This document shows positions 1 through 31,700 of a stretch of 64,000 nucleotides of DNA, in pieces. The first letter of the stretch is position 1. Every line of letters starts with the position of its first letter. The notes beneath the pieces were generated by a model that ran no database searches, was not told the DNA's origin, and saw only the letters and a list, made by a program, of their open reading frames with translations. Made by a program: the position numbers and the translations under genes. Origin of the DNA: Silurus meridionalis (lineage: Eukaryota > Chordata > Actinopteri > Siluriformes > Siluridae); the NCBI RefSeq assembly GCF_014805685.1, contig NC_060892.1, positions 1,059,490-1,123,489 on the forward strand, read 5' to 3'.

Positions 1-25
1 TCACAATGAAACTGCAAACAGATAA

Positions 26-18266
<18,241 letters not shown>

Positions 18267-19940
18267 CCTTGATGGATCTGGGTGTGTAGGTGCCTCTTGC
18301 TTGTCATGCCATGGATCTTACTTTTAGAATGTACCTGGTTCAAAACTGTGACAAGGGCAGAGGGTGAACAGAACTGCCAGACTTGACAGCATATTATTAA
18401 CCATACAAAGTCTGTAAAACTAAAGATTTAACGATCACAAAGATGTTTCTGTTGTATCCACCAACATAAATATCAATGTAGCTCCTACCTACACAGTTTG
18501 CCTCTTCAGAATTGCTTATTTTTATTGTGGTTTTATTGGAACATCGCAAAAATCAGTTCCCTACTGTACATGTTAGTTCAGTAACACAGTGTAGACTGGA
18601 ATGCAACATTGGGGCAAAGCGACACGTCTCTGATGACTATGTAACTCTTTACAAGTGGTTCTTTTTTTGCAAGTTTCCTCCACCCTACTCCACGTGGTTA
18701 GTCAGTAGTGTTTATACCTATGACCGAGCAATATTAAACCTGTGATAGAAAATGCAATGGTTTATTACACCAGAAGTGGCTAAAGGGGTGACAGATGATC
18801 ACACTGGAAGGATTTGGTACAGAAATGGATTTGAAGAACTCTGGACCAAAGATTCGGCAGAAAAAATGTGTTTAAAATGCAAATGAAACAAATCCACTGC
18901 CTTGATTTTCACTGCAAAACCATATTTTGTCCAGGCCTGTGTGTTTGTGTGCGTCTCAAATATTCAGTTATTTATTCATAATTGCAGCCCATAGCAAATT
19001 TCCACATTAATTTCTGATCAACTGCAAAGAAAAAAAAAATCATGGATGGATTTACAGTGGAAACAGAAAAAGCAGGTGGAGAGAAACCCTGCAAATGGAT
19101 ATCCAATAATACCGTATACAATCTTTCCCCAATATCGATTGCTTCCGCAGTGCCGCATCTAAACCAGTTTCCAAATGTAACCTCACGTGGATGTCAAAGG
19201 GGAATTATTCATCTACTCGGGAAAGCTTCGATATTTCCCATACCAGCGCAAAAAGGATGTAGCAGCATACATTGTGCACAGAGTCTCTCTCGAATAGGCT
19301 GCTATTTAGCATGCATTATGCAATGAGTGTTTCTGAGCTCACGTGTGACCCAGAGTTTCTCTCCGTCCCTGTAATTGATCGATTTGAAATATTCCTCTGT
19401 CTGGCTGTGATCTCCTCTGTTCTCACGCTTTAGTAATGCTGTCGTGTGCCGGCTTGCTGTTTGCAGCGTCGTCTTGTTCATGACTTTTGAAAGCAGCAAA
19501 TGGCTAAAAGTCGTTTCAAAGTTTTTTTTTTTTATCTCGATTGTAATATTCTGCTCCTGTAAGACAAATCTGTTTTAAACACCTCCCCTTTTTGCCCCGT
19601 GTGTATGAAAGTGTAAAACGAACCTGCAGCCTGATAAAGATGGAACCCCAAACCAGCCCAAAACCCCCACAAGAGAAGGTTTCTTCCTTCTACAGGTATT
19701 CGACAATCTCCCTCTTCTTGTACACTGTTTGCCAAATTTAAACAAATCTTAAAAGCAATAAAAAGAAAACATTTATTTCCACATTTTGACCGAGAGAAGC
19801 GACTGATTCGCTGTGTAATCACCGTCATAAAGAAAAAAACAAACATGCCACAGGTTTTGCTATGCATTCAGGCTGGGAATGGTGACGTTCGTTCTGTGGT
19901 TCATTTTCATCTTTCAATAAAGAGCGGAAGAGTTTTGGTT
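18267..19940 (+). other. hcn2: hcn2 3' untranslated region (predicted)
   Basis: No open frame of note follows the stop. Candidate poly(A) signals are ATTAAA at 18733-18738, AATAAA at 19757-19762 and AATAAA at 19916-19921. The last is followed by a GT- and T-rich stretch at about 19930-19975 of the kind used for cleavage. The true end is not known without transcript data. Confidence 0.6.
19916..19921 (+). terminator. hcn2: Candidate hcn2 poly(A) signal
   Basis: Canonical AATAAA 1.65 kb after the hcn2 stop, with a downstream TTTTGGTTTG and TTCTCTTTTTTTGG. It is the best of the three candidates. Confidence 0.5.
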
Positions 19941-20069
19941 TGACCTTCATGTGTCCTTCTCTTTTTTTGGTTATTGGTTTCGCTCTGCAACAGCAAATAA
20001 ATCATTTTAGTCGTACAGAAAAGCAAATGAAGCTTTTTTTGTTTAGTCTCGACTCAGTAAGAGTGCCAT

Positions 20070-20650
20070 TTAAGGAAAAGGGGGCGTGGCTTTCAGGAAG
20101 ACAGAAAACAAGAGATTACTGATGTTAGAAAGGGAAAAGGGGCGGAGCTTTCATATGACAAAATGAGAGATTACTAATGTTAGAAAAGCAAAGTTTATAG
20201 GATGTCAGTAGGTGAGAGATTAATGTTAAAAAGGGAAAGGGGCGGAGCTTATAGGATGTCAGTAGGCGAGAGATTAATGTTAAAAAGGGAAAGGGGCGGA
20301 GCTTATAGGATGTCAGTAGGCGAGAGATTAATGTTAGAAAGGGAAAGGGGTGGAGCTTGCAAGAAAAGAAATGAGAGCTCTGTTACAAAAAGGGGGCGGA
20401 GCTTTCAGAAGACACGATGAGATCACTAACATGACATAGAAAGAGGGGCGGAGTTTCCAGGATGTTGGGAGACAAGATGAGAGATTACTAAAATGAGGAA
20501 AGGAAAAGGCTTTTAGGAAAACAGAAAACAAATATCACTAATGCGAGACAGGAAAAGGGGAGGAGCTTTCAAGAAAATGAGATGGGAGATTAATGTAAGA
20601 TAGGAAAAGGGGGCGGGGCTTTCAGGAAGACAGAAGAGAAGATATTACTA
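20070..20650. repeat. 54-bp minisatellite with GGGGCGGAGCTT core
   Basis: About ten units; the three at 20192-20345 are near-identical and exactly 54 bp apart. Each holds AAAGGGGCGGAGCTT and a tail with GAGAGATTAATGTTA. Outer units are diverged (GGGGGCGTGGCTT at 20080, GGGGCGGGGCTTT at 20608). It lies between the convergent ends of hcn2 and polrmt. Confidence 0.92.
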
Positions 20651-20701
20651 AAGTGAGATACTGAAAATATTAAAATCTCAACATTATAAAAATATGTTAT
20701 T

Positions 20702-20707
20702 TTTATT
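20702..20707 (-). terminator. polrmt: Candidate polrmt poly(A) signal
   Basis: TTTATT on the + strand is AATAAA on the minus strand, 508 bp after the polrmt stop. It is followed on that strand by T-rich TTTTTATAATG and TTTTAATATTTTC. Confidence 0.55.
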
Positions 20708-21214
20708 AGACATGGTTCAGTATTTATACATTACAGCTTCTGCACAAAATATTTTACATTCCTAAATGAAAATTACAAAATAACGTCCTGAGCTGTTCAC
20801 CACATTTTACAGAAGATTCTCATTGATCCGCTCGTTCCTGCTCCTCCTGACAGTGTGGCCTGGTCACGTGTGGAGCCTGAGCTGTGGATTAAATCAGCCT
20901 AGAGGTGTGGAGTAAACGACCAGCTTGACTGAGACCAGAGAAACATCTGAACTCTTGAGCAGGCCTTTGAACGACTGTGTTGTTTTCACGACACACACTC
21001 GTCATCGATCCCCCGCCATTGTGCAAACACTTCTACTCCATCAGTCCTGATTCGTGAGAGCTTCACTGAGTGTGTAGATGCTGCATCCATCGAAGCGGAT
21101 GATTCAGACTGTCAGTCTCAGCATGGAGATTCCCCAGGGGTGGAAGTGAGGGTGAGGGAAAGGGGAGAAGCAGCATTTCCTCTTTTGAACCATCTGGGAA
21201 CATCTGAACATCTT

Positions 21215-21264
21215 TCAACTGAAGAAATACGTAGATTCCTTCACCCTCTGCAGATCAAAATCAC
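21215..21264 (-). CDS. polrmt: polrmt exon 21 (last)
   Basis: 50 bp after the acceptor ccatcag. It gives [16 protein letters not shown] and TGA (21217-21215). The aromatic end, just FFS, is the conserved C-terminus of T7-type polymerases and lies near the active site. Confidence 0.95.
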
Positions 21265-21321
21265 CTGATGGAAAGAACGCAAATATTTATACTCCATACA
21301 CCGTACATGCTTCATTTATAT

Positions 21322-21380
<59 letters not shown>

Positions 21381-21918
21381 TCTAGTGAATGTGTGAAGGC
21401 CGTGAGTCTGAGCTACTAATAATGAAGCTGTTGGAGTTGAACTCCTGGTGCTGTTTATCATTTGAATGTTTTCTTCTCCAGTTCATCTCGAGTGGTTTAT
21501 GAAAATCCCTGTATTCTCCGTAGAAGTTCCACCACACGCGAAACTCCTCCATGGAGCTCAGTAAAGTCTGATATCTACATTCACGTCATAACGTGACCTC
21601 TCGTCATCGCGCGACACTCACCTGTCTCAGGAACCTTCCCCAGCAGCTGTGACATCTTCCAGTACTCCAGGAACTTCTTGCTCTTTGTGTTACCCCTGGA
21701 AGAAAAACCCAATCGAAATATTAATATCAACCGGACACTACTTGAGAAACGTGTAACAGAGACGCGCACGTGTGCGTGTGTTGAAACGTACGGTGGTCCT
21801 GAGCAGTATTTTTGCAGCAGGAACTTGGAGAGGTCCTGAAGAATGGGCTGATTGTGCAGAGCCACGAACTGCTCACGACACACCTGTGGAGAAACAGGAA
21901 ACATCGATTTAGAGGCTA

Positions 21919-21952
<34 letters not shown>

Positions 21953-22040
21953 CACACTCACACTCACACTCACACTCACACTCACACACTCACACTCACA
22001 CTCACACTCACTCACACTCACACACTCACACACTCACACA

Positions 22041-22097
<57 letters not shown>

Positions 22098-25000
22098 TTC
22101 CGTTGTTCAGTCAGCTGAAAACTGGATTTAAAAGAGAGAAAAAAAAATCGACGGCGACATCGTCAGTATTATTGTGTAGATTTTATTATAATCTTAAATG
22201 TTTTTATTTCGCCTCCTAATTCTGGATTAGTTTATTATTTTGTTCTGCACCGTACAGACAGTTTTTAAGAGATATTTCACTTATAAAAAAAAGCATTATT
22301 ACTGTTTTTTTCATGTCCATTGCTATTGAAATTAATTCGATTTATCGATTGATTTTAAATGAATACTGAATAAAAAAAAACTTTATAAACTAAACTATAA
22401 CAAACCAATAAAAAACTTACTGAATCATGAAAATTGTTTAGAGGAAATCAATGTATACATTAATAAATATAATTATCTAATGAATAAATGCTAAATAATG
22501 AATATCATTTCCGTGCAGCGTGCAGTGTAAAAACAAACAGCACGTGGCACCAGCGATTCACCTCTAGAGGCCGCTCTTGTAATGACAGCCAACTGAAAGC
22601 CGGAAAAACTATCGGTATGGATTTTTGCCGATTTCTGACTCGACCTCTAATAATAACTAAGGGACATTTTTGTTTGAAATCCAACCTTTATTATCAAATA
22701 CAGATATGAGTAACAATAAAAAAAAAAAAAAGATTTTTAGTGGGCCGTTCCAAATGTGGGGGCGGGGCATAGTTTGTGGACCCCTGGTGTGAAGTCTCTA
22801 CTACACCTTCTGAAGGCCGAGCTTTCTTACAGCAGATGGGTTAACAGATGCAGGGTTCACGAGAAGTTCAGGAAAAGCTCAGGACAGGAAACAGGATTCC
22901 ACACGGCACTGCACACGAACGTGAAGGAACCTTAATTTAGACGTACCTTGTTCATTATGTCGACTGTCAGCGCATGGGTCCAGTAGCAGTCGTGCACCGA
23001 GACGAAGGTCAAACCAGCACTGAAAATACACATCAGCTTTATAACCAGAGGCTTATTTATAGACTTGTACATGCACATTTACCAGACAAACATTTTAAGA
23101 ACGTTAACAAGCGTTATGAAGCCGCTATGTCACCTGTAGCAGTTAAGTGCAGTCAGCATCATGTGTGTGGAGTCCAGAGAGTGGATGAAGTTTGGAGGAA
23201 ATGCATTCTTTTGCTTCACCGTGTCCGGCCTCCTACAAAACATATATAATAACAACATCATTTAGAGAGTAAAATTAATTAGACTTTGTCTCAAGAATGT
23301 ACAAGTCGATACCTAATGTGTGGGCCAGTGGCGACTGTGGTGAAGAAAAAAACTCCCTGAAACTTCATGAGGATGAAACCTTGAGAATACAGACTCAAAA
23401 TGGAACCTTATTCTCATCACCAAATGTCATTGTTGAGGTGTTGGACGCTTAATATGGAGCTGTTCATGGTCCTGAACCATTGTAGCAGAGTGTTGATATT
23501 AAATACTCCAAATCCATCCTCAAAGTTTTTGAGTTGCTCAGTAATTTGTTGATGTGGAACCATCCTCCAATTAAAGAGAACTCCTTCCTGAGGTGGGGTG
23601 TTGAGATCTATCGAGCAGATGTGAAGAGAAGAAAAGGGCAGGAGCACTGATCACCGGTGCTTTATGCTCCAAGAGATCTACAGGAACAATTATTCTCTAT
23701 GCAGATACGATATTGTTTACAGATTCCATAAACGTAACTGTTACACAACACGCTCACATGTATCTGTTTTAATACAGTAGAATGTTTTACTGGATCGGTT
23801 TCCTTCTCCTAGGACTGTTTATACATTTGGGGTTTTGAATGACCGCGTATGATTATTTCAAGGTCTGATTATTTATGAGGACGCTCTGAAAAGCGTTTCT
23901 GTTTTGGAGCTGAGTGCATTTAGCGCACACGTGGATAACGTCAAGGGTGAAATGGACGCTGAACTGCCCTTTGAATCTGCTATTCGTTTCTCCTTCATCT
24001 TCCTCCTCAACAGTGGCATGAAAGAGTGAAGCTCCATCCATGACGTGACTCTTTATAGTAGCTTCTGTATACACTGATGAAGTTGTTTCAACCAAAAGCA
24101 GGAGACTGACAAATACATAAACCATGATGGAAAAAATACAACTACTGTATAATAACCATATCCACAAAATGGACAAAAAAAGATGTGCTTTTTGATCATC
24201 CCATTCCACATTTAGTCTCCATTTACTGTTATAAGAAGCTCCATTCTTCTGGGAAGATGTTCTATTACATTTTGTGGAGATTTATAGATATTTATTTAGC
24301 TACAAGGGTGTTAGTAAAGTCAGGTACTGATGTATTTGAAGTAAGGAAGCCCAAAGGTGTTCAGTAGTGTTGGAGCTCTATAGCAGAGATCTTCCACATC
24401 TTTCAACCCATGTGAAGCAGATCTTTATGGAGCTGGATTTGTGCACAGGGGCATCATTATGCTGGAACAGGTTTGGGTCTCCAAGTTCATGTAAAAGGGA
24501 AAATGTCATTGTTACAGGCCATTGCTACCAATCCCATGGTAACACTTTGCGGAGGAACCACATATCGGTGACAAAACAGGTGTCCCAATACTTTTGGCAG
24601 ACAGGTTTGGTGAAGATCCCTTTCTCTTTGAATCTCATCTTTCAGAATCTCTGATGCAAATAGGTGAATATATTAAATCTATTAGAATATATAATATTAT
24701 AATGTATTTTTCCATCTGGGTTGAACTTGAGTTCCCACACAGAGAAGCCATTTTGACGTTGTTTTGAGATTTCTCTTTACATGTCCTGTCATGACGACTC
24801 AGAGAGGACCTTCACTGAGATCGGGAGCGGCTGAGGATGAGGATATTTCTGAGAGACGTCCCTCTCGGTCTCTAGTGCAGCCCCTGATCATGTGTCTCAG
24901 CAAAGGCAGCTGTCTATCAGAGGCAGCAGGAGATGGATATCAGGGAGTACTGAGCCATCAGCTTGGTCACTTTGACAGGGTTCCTAAACATTTAGCAATT

Positions 25001-28000
25001 TCAAATTTCCAGACTTTTCCAGACTCAAATACACAGACTTCCCTAAAGATTTTTAGGATCATATTTAACATCTGAAATAATGATTATTATTAAAGAAATA
25101 TCATGCGTTACACTACAATCTCTGATGCTTTTCGATGTGTTTACCCAAAGGGGGCGCTGTACTGCCAAGGCAACTGCTGCCTCACAACGTAACAACTAAC
25201 AGCTAGCTGGTCTAGCGCCGCCCTTTTGGTAGCACTGTGAGTCTGTTTTTAACTCCACGAGAAAAACTCCTTTTGTCCATGTTCATACTAATACGCAGAC
25301 GTTTCCGTTTTAGCCGTCTCTCCACACTGAGACGCACTTTCAGTCAACGAAAACACGTGACGTAAACATTCTTAGAAAAAAACGAAGAGGGCAATAGTAC
25401 GGAAACACTAATATTTTTCAATAATCGGTTTGGCAAAAACGGTCACATATGTCAGGAAAAGTCAGGTGTCCCAATACTTTTAGCATGCAGTGTAGCACAC
25501 AGCTAATGTGGAAAAGCTGCAGGTCGGAGCTGAGGAACTTACTCATAGACATCATGGCTTATCTGGAGACTCAGGAACTGAATGTTGCCCTTGAGCTGTA
25601 AAAAAAACAACAACAAAAAAAAGAGAAAAATAGAGTCAAAGAAAATCAAAGAAAAAAGTCACAATGGCAAGTGACCAAATGCAGGAGAAAAGGAGCTGGT
25701 TAGATATCTAGAAAACCAGCTTCTAATCATGATTCCAAAACCATTTCTTTATTGGTCCTCAGTAACAGCTTTAACCTGGTGAGATTTAAAGTTTTTGCCC
25801 CCTTCTTTTATATTAAAGCCTCCAACTCCTATAATAAATATCAGACAGAAAATAATGGAAGACGCATGAAATCTGACACAAAATCCAAAATGCAGAATCC
25901 AGAAATCTGGCTTGAAGGTTTGATTTGGGCTCGTGTCTCCTCAGAGACTCACCATCTCAGAACAGATCATCTCAGAAAAGATCCTATTCTACATTTACTA
26001 CATTTAGAGAAGTTTGTTATAGCATCTCACTCTCTTCCAGGTGACCAGGTTCCCCAAGTTCTATTCACCTACATGTCTCTGTCAAAGCTCCTGCCCAAAA
26101 CTGATTACACAGAAAGTCAATCTCACACTTAGACTTAATGGTCCAGGCTGCGCTTGAAGAGCTCCGGGATCGATCTCAGAACACTTCAGACACAGAACCA
26201 GACTGCAGGAGCGCAGAAATTCATCCTGCGTCATGAGATACGTCACGATCGTATTCGTGTGTAAAACATAAGCAGACGTTCTCCATTCAGCTCACTCGTC
26301 TTCTCATCTGCACACTCTGGGTTTGTTGAGAAGTGAGGAACAGTGAACCCTGAGCATTATCCTGGTACACCACGCGAGGGGTTTGTTTATTACACAAATC
26401 AACTCCAGTGGTTTTTATTGTCGAAGGGACACAACGTGACGTCACTCCAGGACCGAGGAGCTTCAGAAGACGATGCACAGGACTACAGAAGGAGTACATG
26501 TGCAACTACCACCACAACATAGTACAATAAGAACCAATCACACACTGAATGATGGTACGGAGCAACACCGAGAGCTGATGTGGAATAAAGTGCAGGAGCT
26601 TTGAACTTCTAATAATAAATACTGTGTAGTCGCGACGGTTCGACTTGCGATTTTTCAATGTTACGATGACGACAAAGACAACAAAAGTGAAAATATTTAG
26701 AGCGGCTGTAGCGGCGTACTGTATATGCGGTACGATACGTTTGGATGCTGCCCCGCCTGGTCGGATGTCTTACTTGCACCAGCGCTCATTAGAGTTCAGG
26801 TTCTCAGTGTTTTAGTTCGTATTGTTTTTGGCGTGTCAAAGCCCAGTTTTAACTCTCTATTTTTCGCTCCACATGTTCTACAGCACATCAGATCAAATAC
26901 CACAGGTCTGGTTACCATGGCTACAACTTCAAATGACCTCGACGACCTTCATGGAGTCCGCTGAATAAGTTTTTTGAACGTCAACATGTTCTCACATTCC
27001 TTTACGTGAAAACACTTTATCCCGGGTGTGAAGGAGAAGAATTTCTCTAAGCAGAGAACAGAGACGTGGGTATCTACGTGTGGATCACACTAACCTTTAT
27101 ATGGAGAAAAGTATATTATGTGCATCTTCTCCAAACTGCTTCTACAAATTAGGAGGCGCACAGTTGTGTAGGAGACCCAAACCTGCTGCAGCAAGATGAT
27201 GCCCCTGTGCACAAAGCCAGCTGCATTAATATCTGTTATCTATGGGTTTGGAAGATGTGGAGATCTCCAGCTATACAGCTCTGATAGAACATGAATGAAT
27301 GTGAACACTGACTGCACCCCAGGCCTCCTCACCTTCTCACCCTCCAACCTACATCATCCCTTTACTAACACACTTACAGCTGAATGTATCTCCACAAAAT
27401 CTAGTGGAACATCATCTCAGAAGAGTGGAGCTCATTATACCAACAAATGGAGACTTAATATGGAATGGTGCCTTCAAAAAGCACATCTTATGCTCAGGTG
27501 TGCAAAAACATGTCCATGTAGTGTAAAGCACCATTTATTTAATATCAAACGCCTATAAAATCCATACAGCACTGAACATCTCACTCACACAACATTTACA
27601 TGAACCATAGCAGCGTAATAATGATGTTTTTAATGTGTAGGTTTTATACATTTAGACGTATATGGAGTTCATTCTGATAATATTCTAATAACGAGTAAAA
27701 ACGCTGCTTAGGAAAGTTTGAGATCCTAAAAATAATAAATATATATGACAACACGTTTTATTTTCCTCCTACATTTTAATCCTCATTATTTTACATTTAT
27801 TTTTACACTTTCAAGGACCTACATTTATTTTGAAGCCTTTCCAGGCTGAAATTCGAGGACTTTCAGGAAGCGGGGGAACCCTGATCAGTCCAGGAACATC
27901 GGAGAGAAATTTGTCCAACATTTTGTAGGTCTGTTGCAGTAATACATCTTCATATCTCTCTCATATCTCTCTCTCATATCTCTCTCATATCTCTCTCATA

Positions 28001-28513
28001 TCTCTCTCACATCCCGCTCACACATCTCTCTCACATCTCTCTCTCACATCTCTCTCACACATCTCTCTCACACATCTCTCTCACACATCTCTCTCACACA
28101 TCTCTCTCACACATCTCTCTCACATCTCACATCTCTCACACATCTCTCACATCTCTCATCTCTCTCACACATCTCTCACATCTCTCTCACATCTCTCTCA
28201 CATCTCTCTCACATCTCTCTCACATCTCTCTCACATCTCTCAGCTTCATTCTCTCACAATCACAACTGCAGGGTTTTATATAATTAATACTTCCACTCTA
28301 AATGTCTGTGATTGGACCATTGTGTATTTTTTGTGGGTTTTATTTAAAGTGCAGGCTCAGGAACCAGAGAAGCTGTAATTAGTGTCGTGGTGATGTTCAT
28401 ATCGCAGGCTCTCTACAGTCAACGTGTCAAGCTGAAGGTCACGATAATTTGTTACCGAAAATCACAAAAGAGCCTCAAAATAGAAGCAAAAAGCTATAAA
28501 TTGTGAGCAGCTG

Positions 28514-28546
<33 letters not shown>

Positions 28547-28709
28547 TGAAAGCAAACATCTACTGCTAAATCCATGTCTCTGTTGACATCACATCATATG
28601 AACTGAAGTTTGTGGACACCTGGTCGTAAGTATGCGATTTTCGATCATCGCATTTCAGAGCCAGAAGAACGTTTGGGGAGGGAGAGAGAGAGAGGAGAGA
28701 GAGAACGTT

Positions 28710-28757
<48 letters not shown>

Positions 28758-31700
28758 AAGAAGAACGTTTGAGAGAGAGAGAGAGAGAAGAACGTTTGAA
28801 GAGAGAGAGAGAAGAGAGAGAGAGAGAACGAGAAGAAAGTTTGAGAGAGAGAGAGAATGAGAAGAACGTTTGGAAAGAGAGAATGTGAAGAACGTTTGAA
28901 GAGAGAACGAGAAGAACGTTTGGAGAGAGAGAGAGCGAGAAGAACGTTTGGAGAGAGAGAGAGACGAGAAGAACGTTTGGAGAGAGAGAACAAGAAGAAC
29001 GTTTGGAGAGAGAGAGAGAGAGAACGAGAGGAACGGTTGCAGAGAGAGAGAGCGAGAAGAACGTTTGGAGAGAGAGAGAGAGAACGAGAAGAAAGTATGG
29101 AGAGAGAGAGAGAGAGAGAGAGAACGAGAAGAACGTTTGGCGAAAGAGAGCGAACAAAAGGAACGTTTGGGGAGAGAGAGAATGAGAAGAACGTTTGAAG
29201 AGAGAAAACGAGAAGAACGTTTGGAGAGAGAGAAAACGAGAAGAACGTTTGGAGAGAGAGAGAGCGAGAAGAACATTTGGAACAAAAGAGCGAACAAGAA
29301 GAACGCTTTGGAGAGAGAAACGAGAAGAACGTTTGGAGAGAGAGAGAGACGAGAAGAACGTTTGGAGAGAGAGAGAGAAGAGAGAGAGAACGTTTGGAGA
29401 GAGAGAGAGCGAACAAAAGGAACGTTTGGAGAGAGAGAATGAGAAGAACGTTTGAGAGAGAGAAACGAGAAGAACGTTTGGAGAGAGAGAAAGCGAGAAG
29501 AACGTTTGGAGAGAGAGAGAGAACGAGAAGAACATTTGGAACAAAAGAGCGAACAAGAAGAACGTTTGGAGAGAGAAAACGAGAAGAACGTTTGGAGAGA
29601 GAGAGAGAACGAAAAGAACGTTTGGAGAGAGAGAACAAGAAGAACGTTTGGAGAGAGAGAACAAGAAGAACGTTTGGAGAGAGAGAACAAGAAAAACTTT
29701 TGGAGAGAGAGAGAATGAGAAGAACGTTTGTGGAGCAAGAGAGAGAGCGAGAAGAACGTTTGGAGAGAGAGAACGAGAAAAACGTTTGGAGAAAGAGAGA
29801 AGAACGTTTGGAGAAAGAAAACGAGAAGAACGTTTGGAGAGAGAGAGAGCGAGGAACTTTTTGGAACTGTGTTGTTAGCGATCGTTTAACCAGCTGTGGT
29901 TTAGGTTGCAGGTAGAAACCAGAAGCTGCGAACAAGTTCACCGACTCCAGAGTCTTGTGATGTTCAATAAATGTTTAAGTTTCTGTATCACGTCTTATTG
30001 CTTAACTGTTAGATTGGGAAATTAACGGAGGGGAAAAAAACTCCATCACATGTATCAGACATCTGCTGCCCTGATTTTTAAACATTGACATCAGCAGAAA
30101 AACACCCGCATCTGTCAACCTCTAGTTTAGAACATCACCCATGATACACTGACTCTGGAGCACAGTGGGTTAAGGATTTTACTCAAGCACATGATATTGA
30201 CAGATTGATGGTGCTCGGGCTTGAACTTATGACCTTCAGCTGATGTTTTACTGCACCATGAGGGCAATCCTAAACCCCTATCCTGCCATGATCCATTCTG
30301 AGGCCCTGGTGGAGCTCAGAAGGAAACACTTGAACACTCAAAGATGGATTTAGATTAAAAACTTCCAGGAACACTCAAGAATCCTCAAGAATGATGGAAC
30401 TATAATGAATAAATCATCCAGACCAGGTTGAAGTTTCCTTTTTTGAGTCTGGTTCCTCATAAGGTTTCTCTCATGAAGTCTTATGGAGATTTTCCTTCAC
30501 CAACAGAAAGACCTGTTGGTCTTGGTGTCATATCCTCAGAAGATGAGATCCAACGTGCCCCTGAGGGAGACTCGAGTCTACTGACCTGGTGTGGTTTATT
30601 TTTTGTGCCCTTGGAACTTCGCCTGCAACCCGTTTGATGTATCGCTGTTTGGCTGAAACCTCCGCAGAGTAATTACCTCTTTGTCACCAGCAGGGGCATG
30701 ATGTGATTACACCCACGCTTAATTTGTTTACGCACGTGATTGACACGGAATTTATGTCCTCCGATCATCTCATTAATGCTGCGTTTCCTTAGAAAGCTAC
30801 ACTCAAAAATGGATGGGAGAAGAAACGGAGGTGTTTCAATACGTCCTGTTGTTTATATATGTGGATTATTAGTTCAGGGGGCTGCTGTTCGCATCGATAT
30901 CGCGTGTGATTTTTCAGAGATTAGAGCTGCATCCTGCAGTGTGTGCAGCACAACATCCATCCGTGTTCCAGGAAGTGTGGAGGCCACCGTGGTGCATCTA
31001 CTGCATTAAAGCGCTTCAACTCAAACATTACATTTAATGTTTCTGAATGTCCAACGTTATACACACCATCAACCATCCAAGTCCACTTCGAGTCTCCATT
31101 TGCTCTTATAATGAGCTCCACTCTTCTGGGAAGAGGTTCTACTAGATTTTGTGGAGATTTGGGAAGAAGATTCATTCAGCCGCAAGGGTGTTAATAAAGT
31201 TGACAGTGATGTAAGTGAGAAAGTGAGGAGACCTGGGGTGCAGTCAGCGTTCACAAAGGTGTTTAAAAGGGTTGGAGCTCTATAGCCGGAGATCTTCCAC
31301 ATCTTCATGGAGCTGGCTTTATGCACAGGAGCATCTTCAAGCTGGAACAGTTTCGGATCTTGTAGTTCAAGTGAAAGTTTTGAGAAGAACCACATAAAAA
31401 TGGAAACGTCTGGTGTCCCGATACTTTAGTTCATAAAGTGAACATCGCTGTGATAATCACCACTTTACCTCCAGCAGATCTTCTCTTCGCCATACAAAAC
31501 CGTCTCCTTCATGACTGTTCTTCAATGAGCAAAGCCACGAGCCCAAACCCTGCCGGGATAAAGCGTCTTCTCACATAAAGGGAACGTGAGAGAACGTGTT
31601 GAAGTTCAAAAAACGTATTCAGCAGATGTTGGGAAAAAATAAATAAATAATCAGGTGTCCCAATACTTTTGGCGATAAAGTTTAAGAGCAATAAACATCC

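Noticed and set aside
24764..25075. 103-codon plus-strand frame
   Set aside because: No motif, no splice signal, and it overlaps ordinary intron sequence of polrmt.
28566..29941. Open frames of 339-428 codons on the minus strand and up to 212 on the plus strand
   Set aside because: They translate a GA-rich minisatellite, overlap each other in several frames and have no conserved motif.
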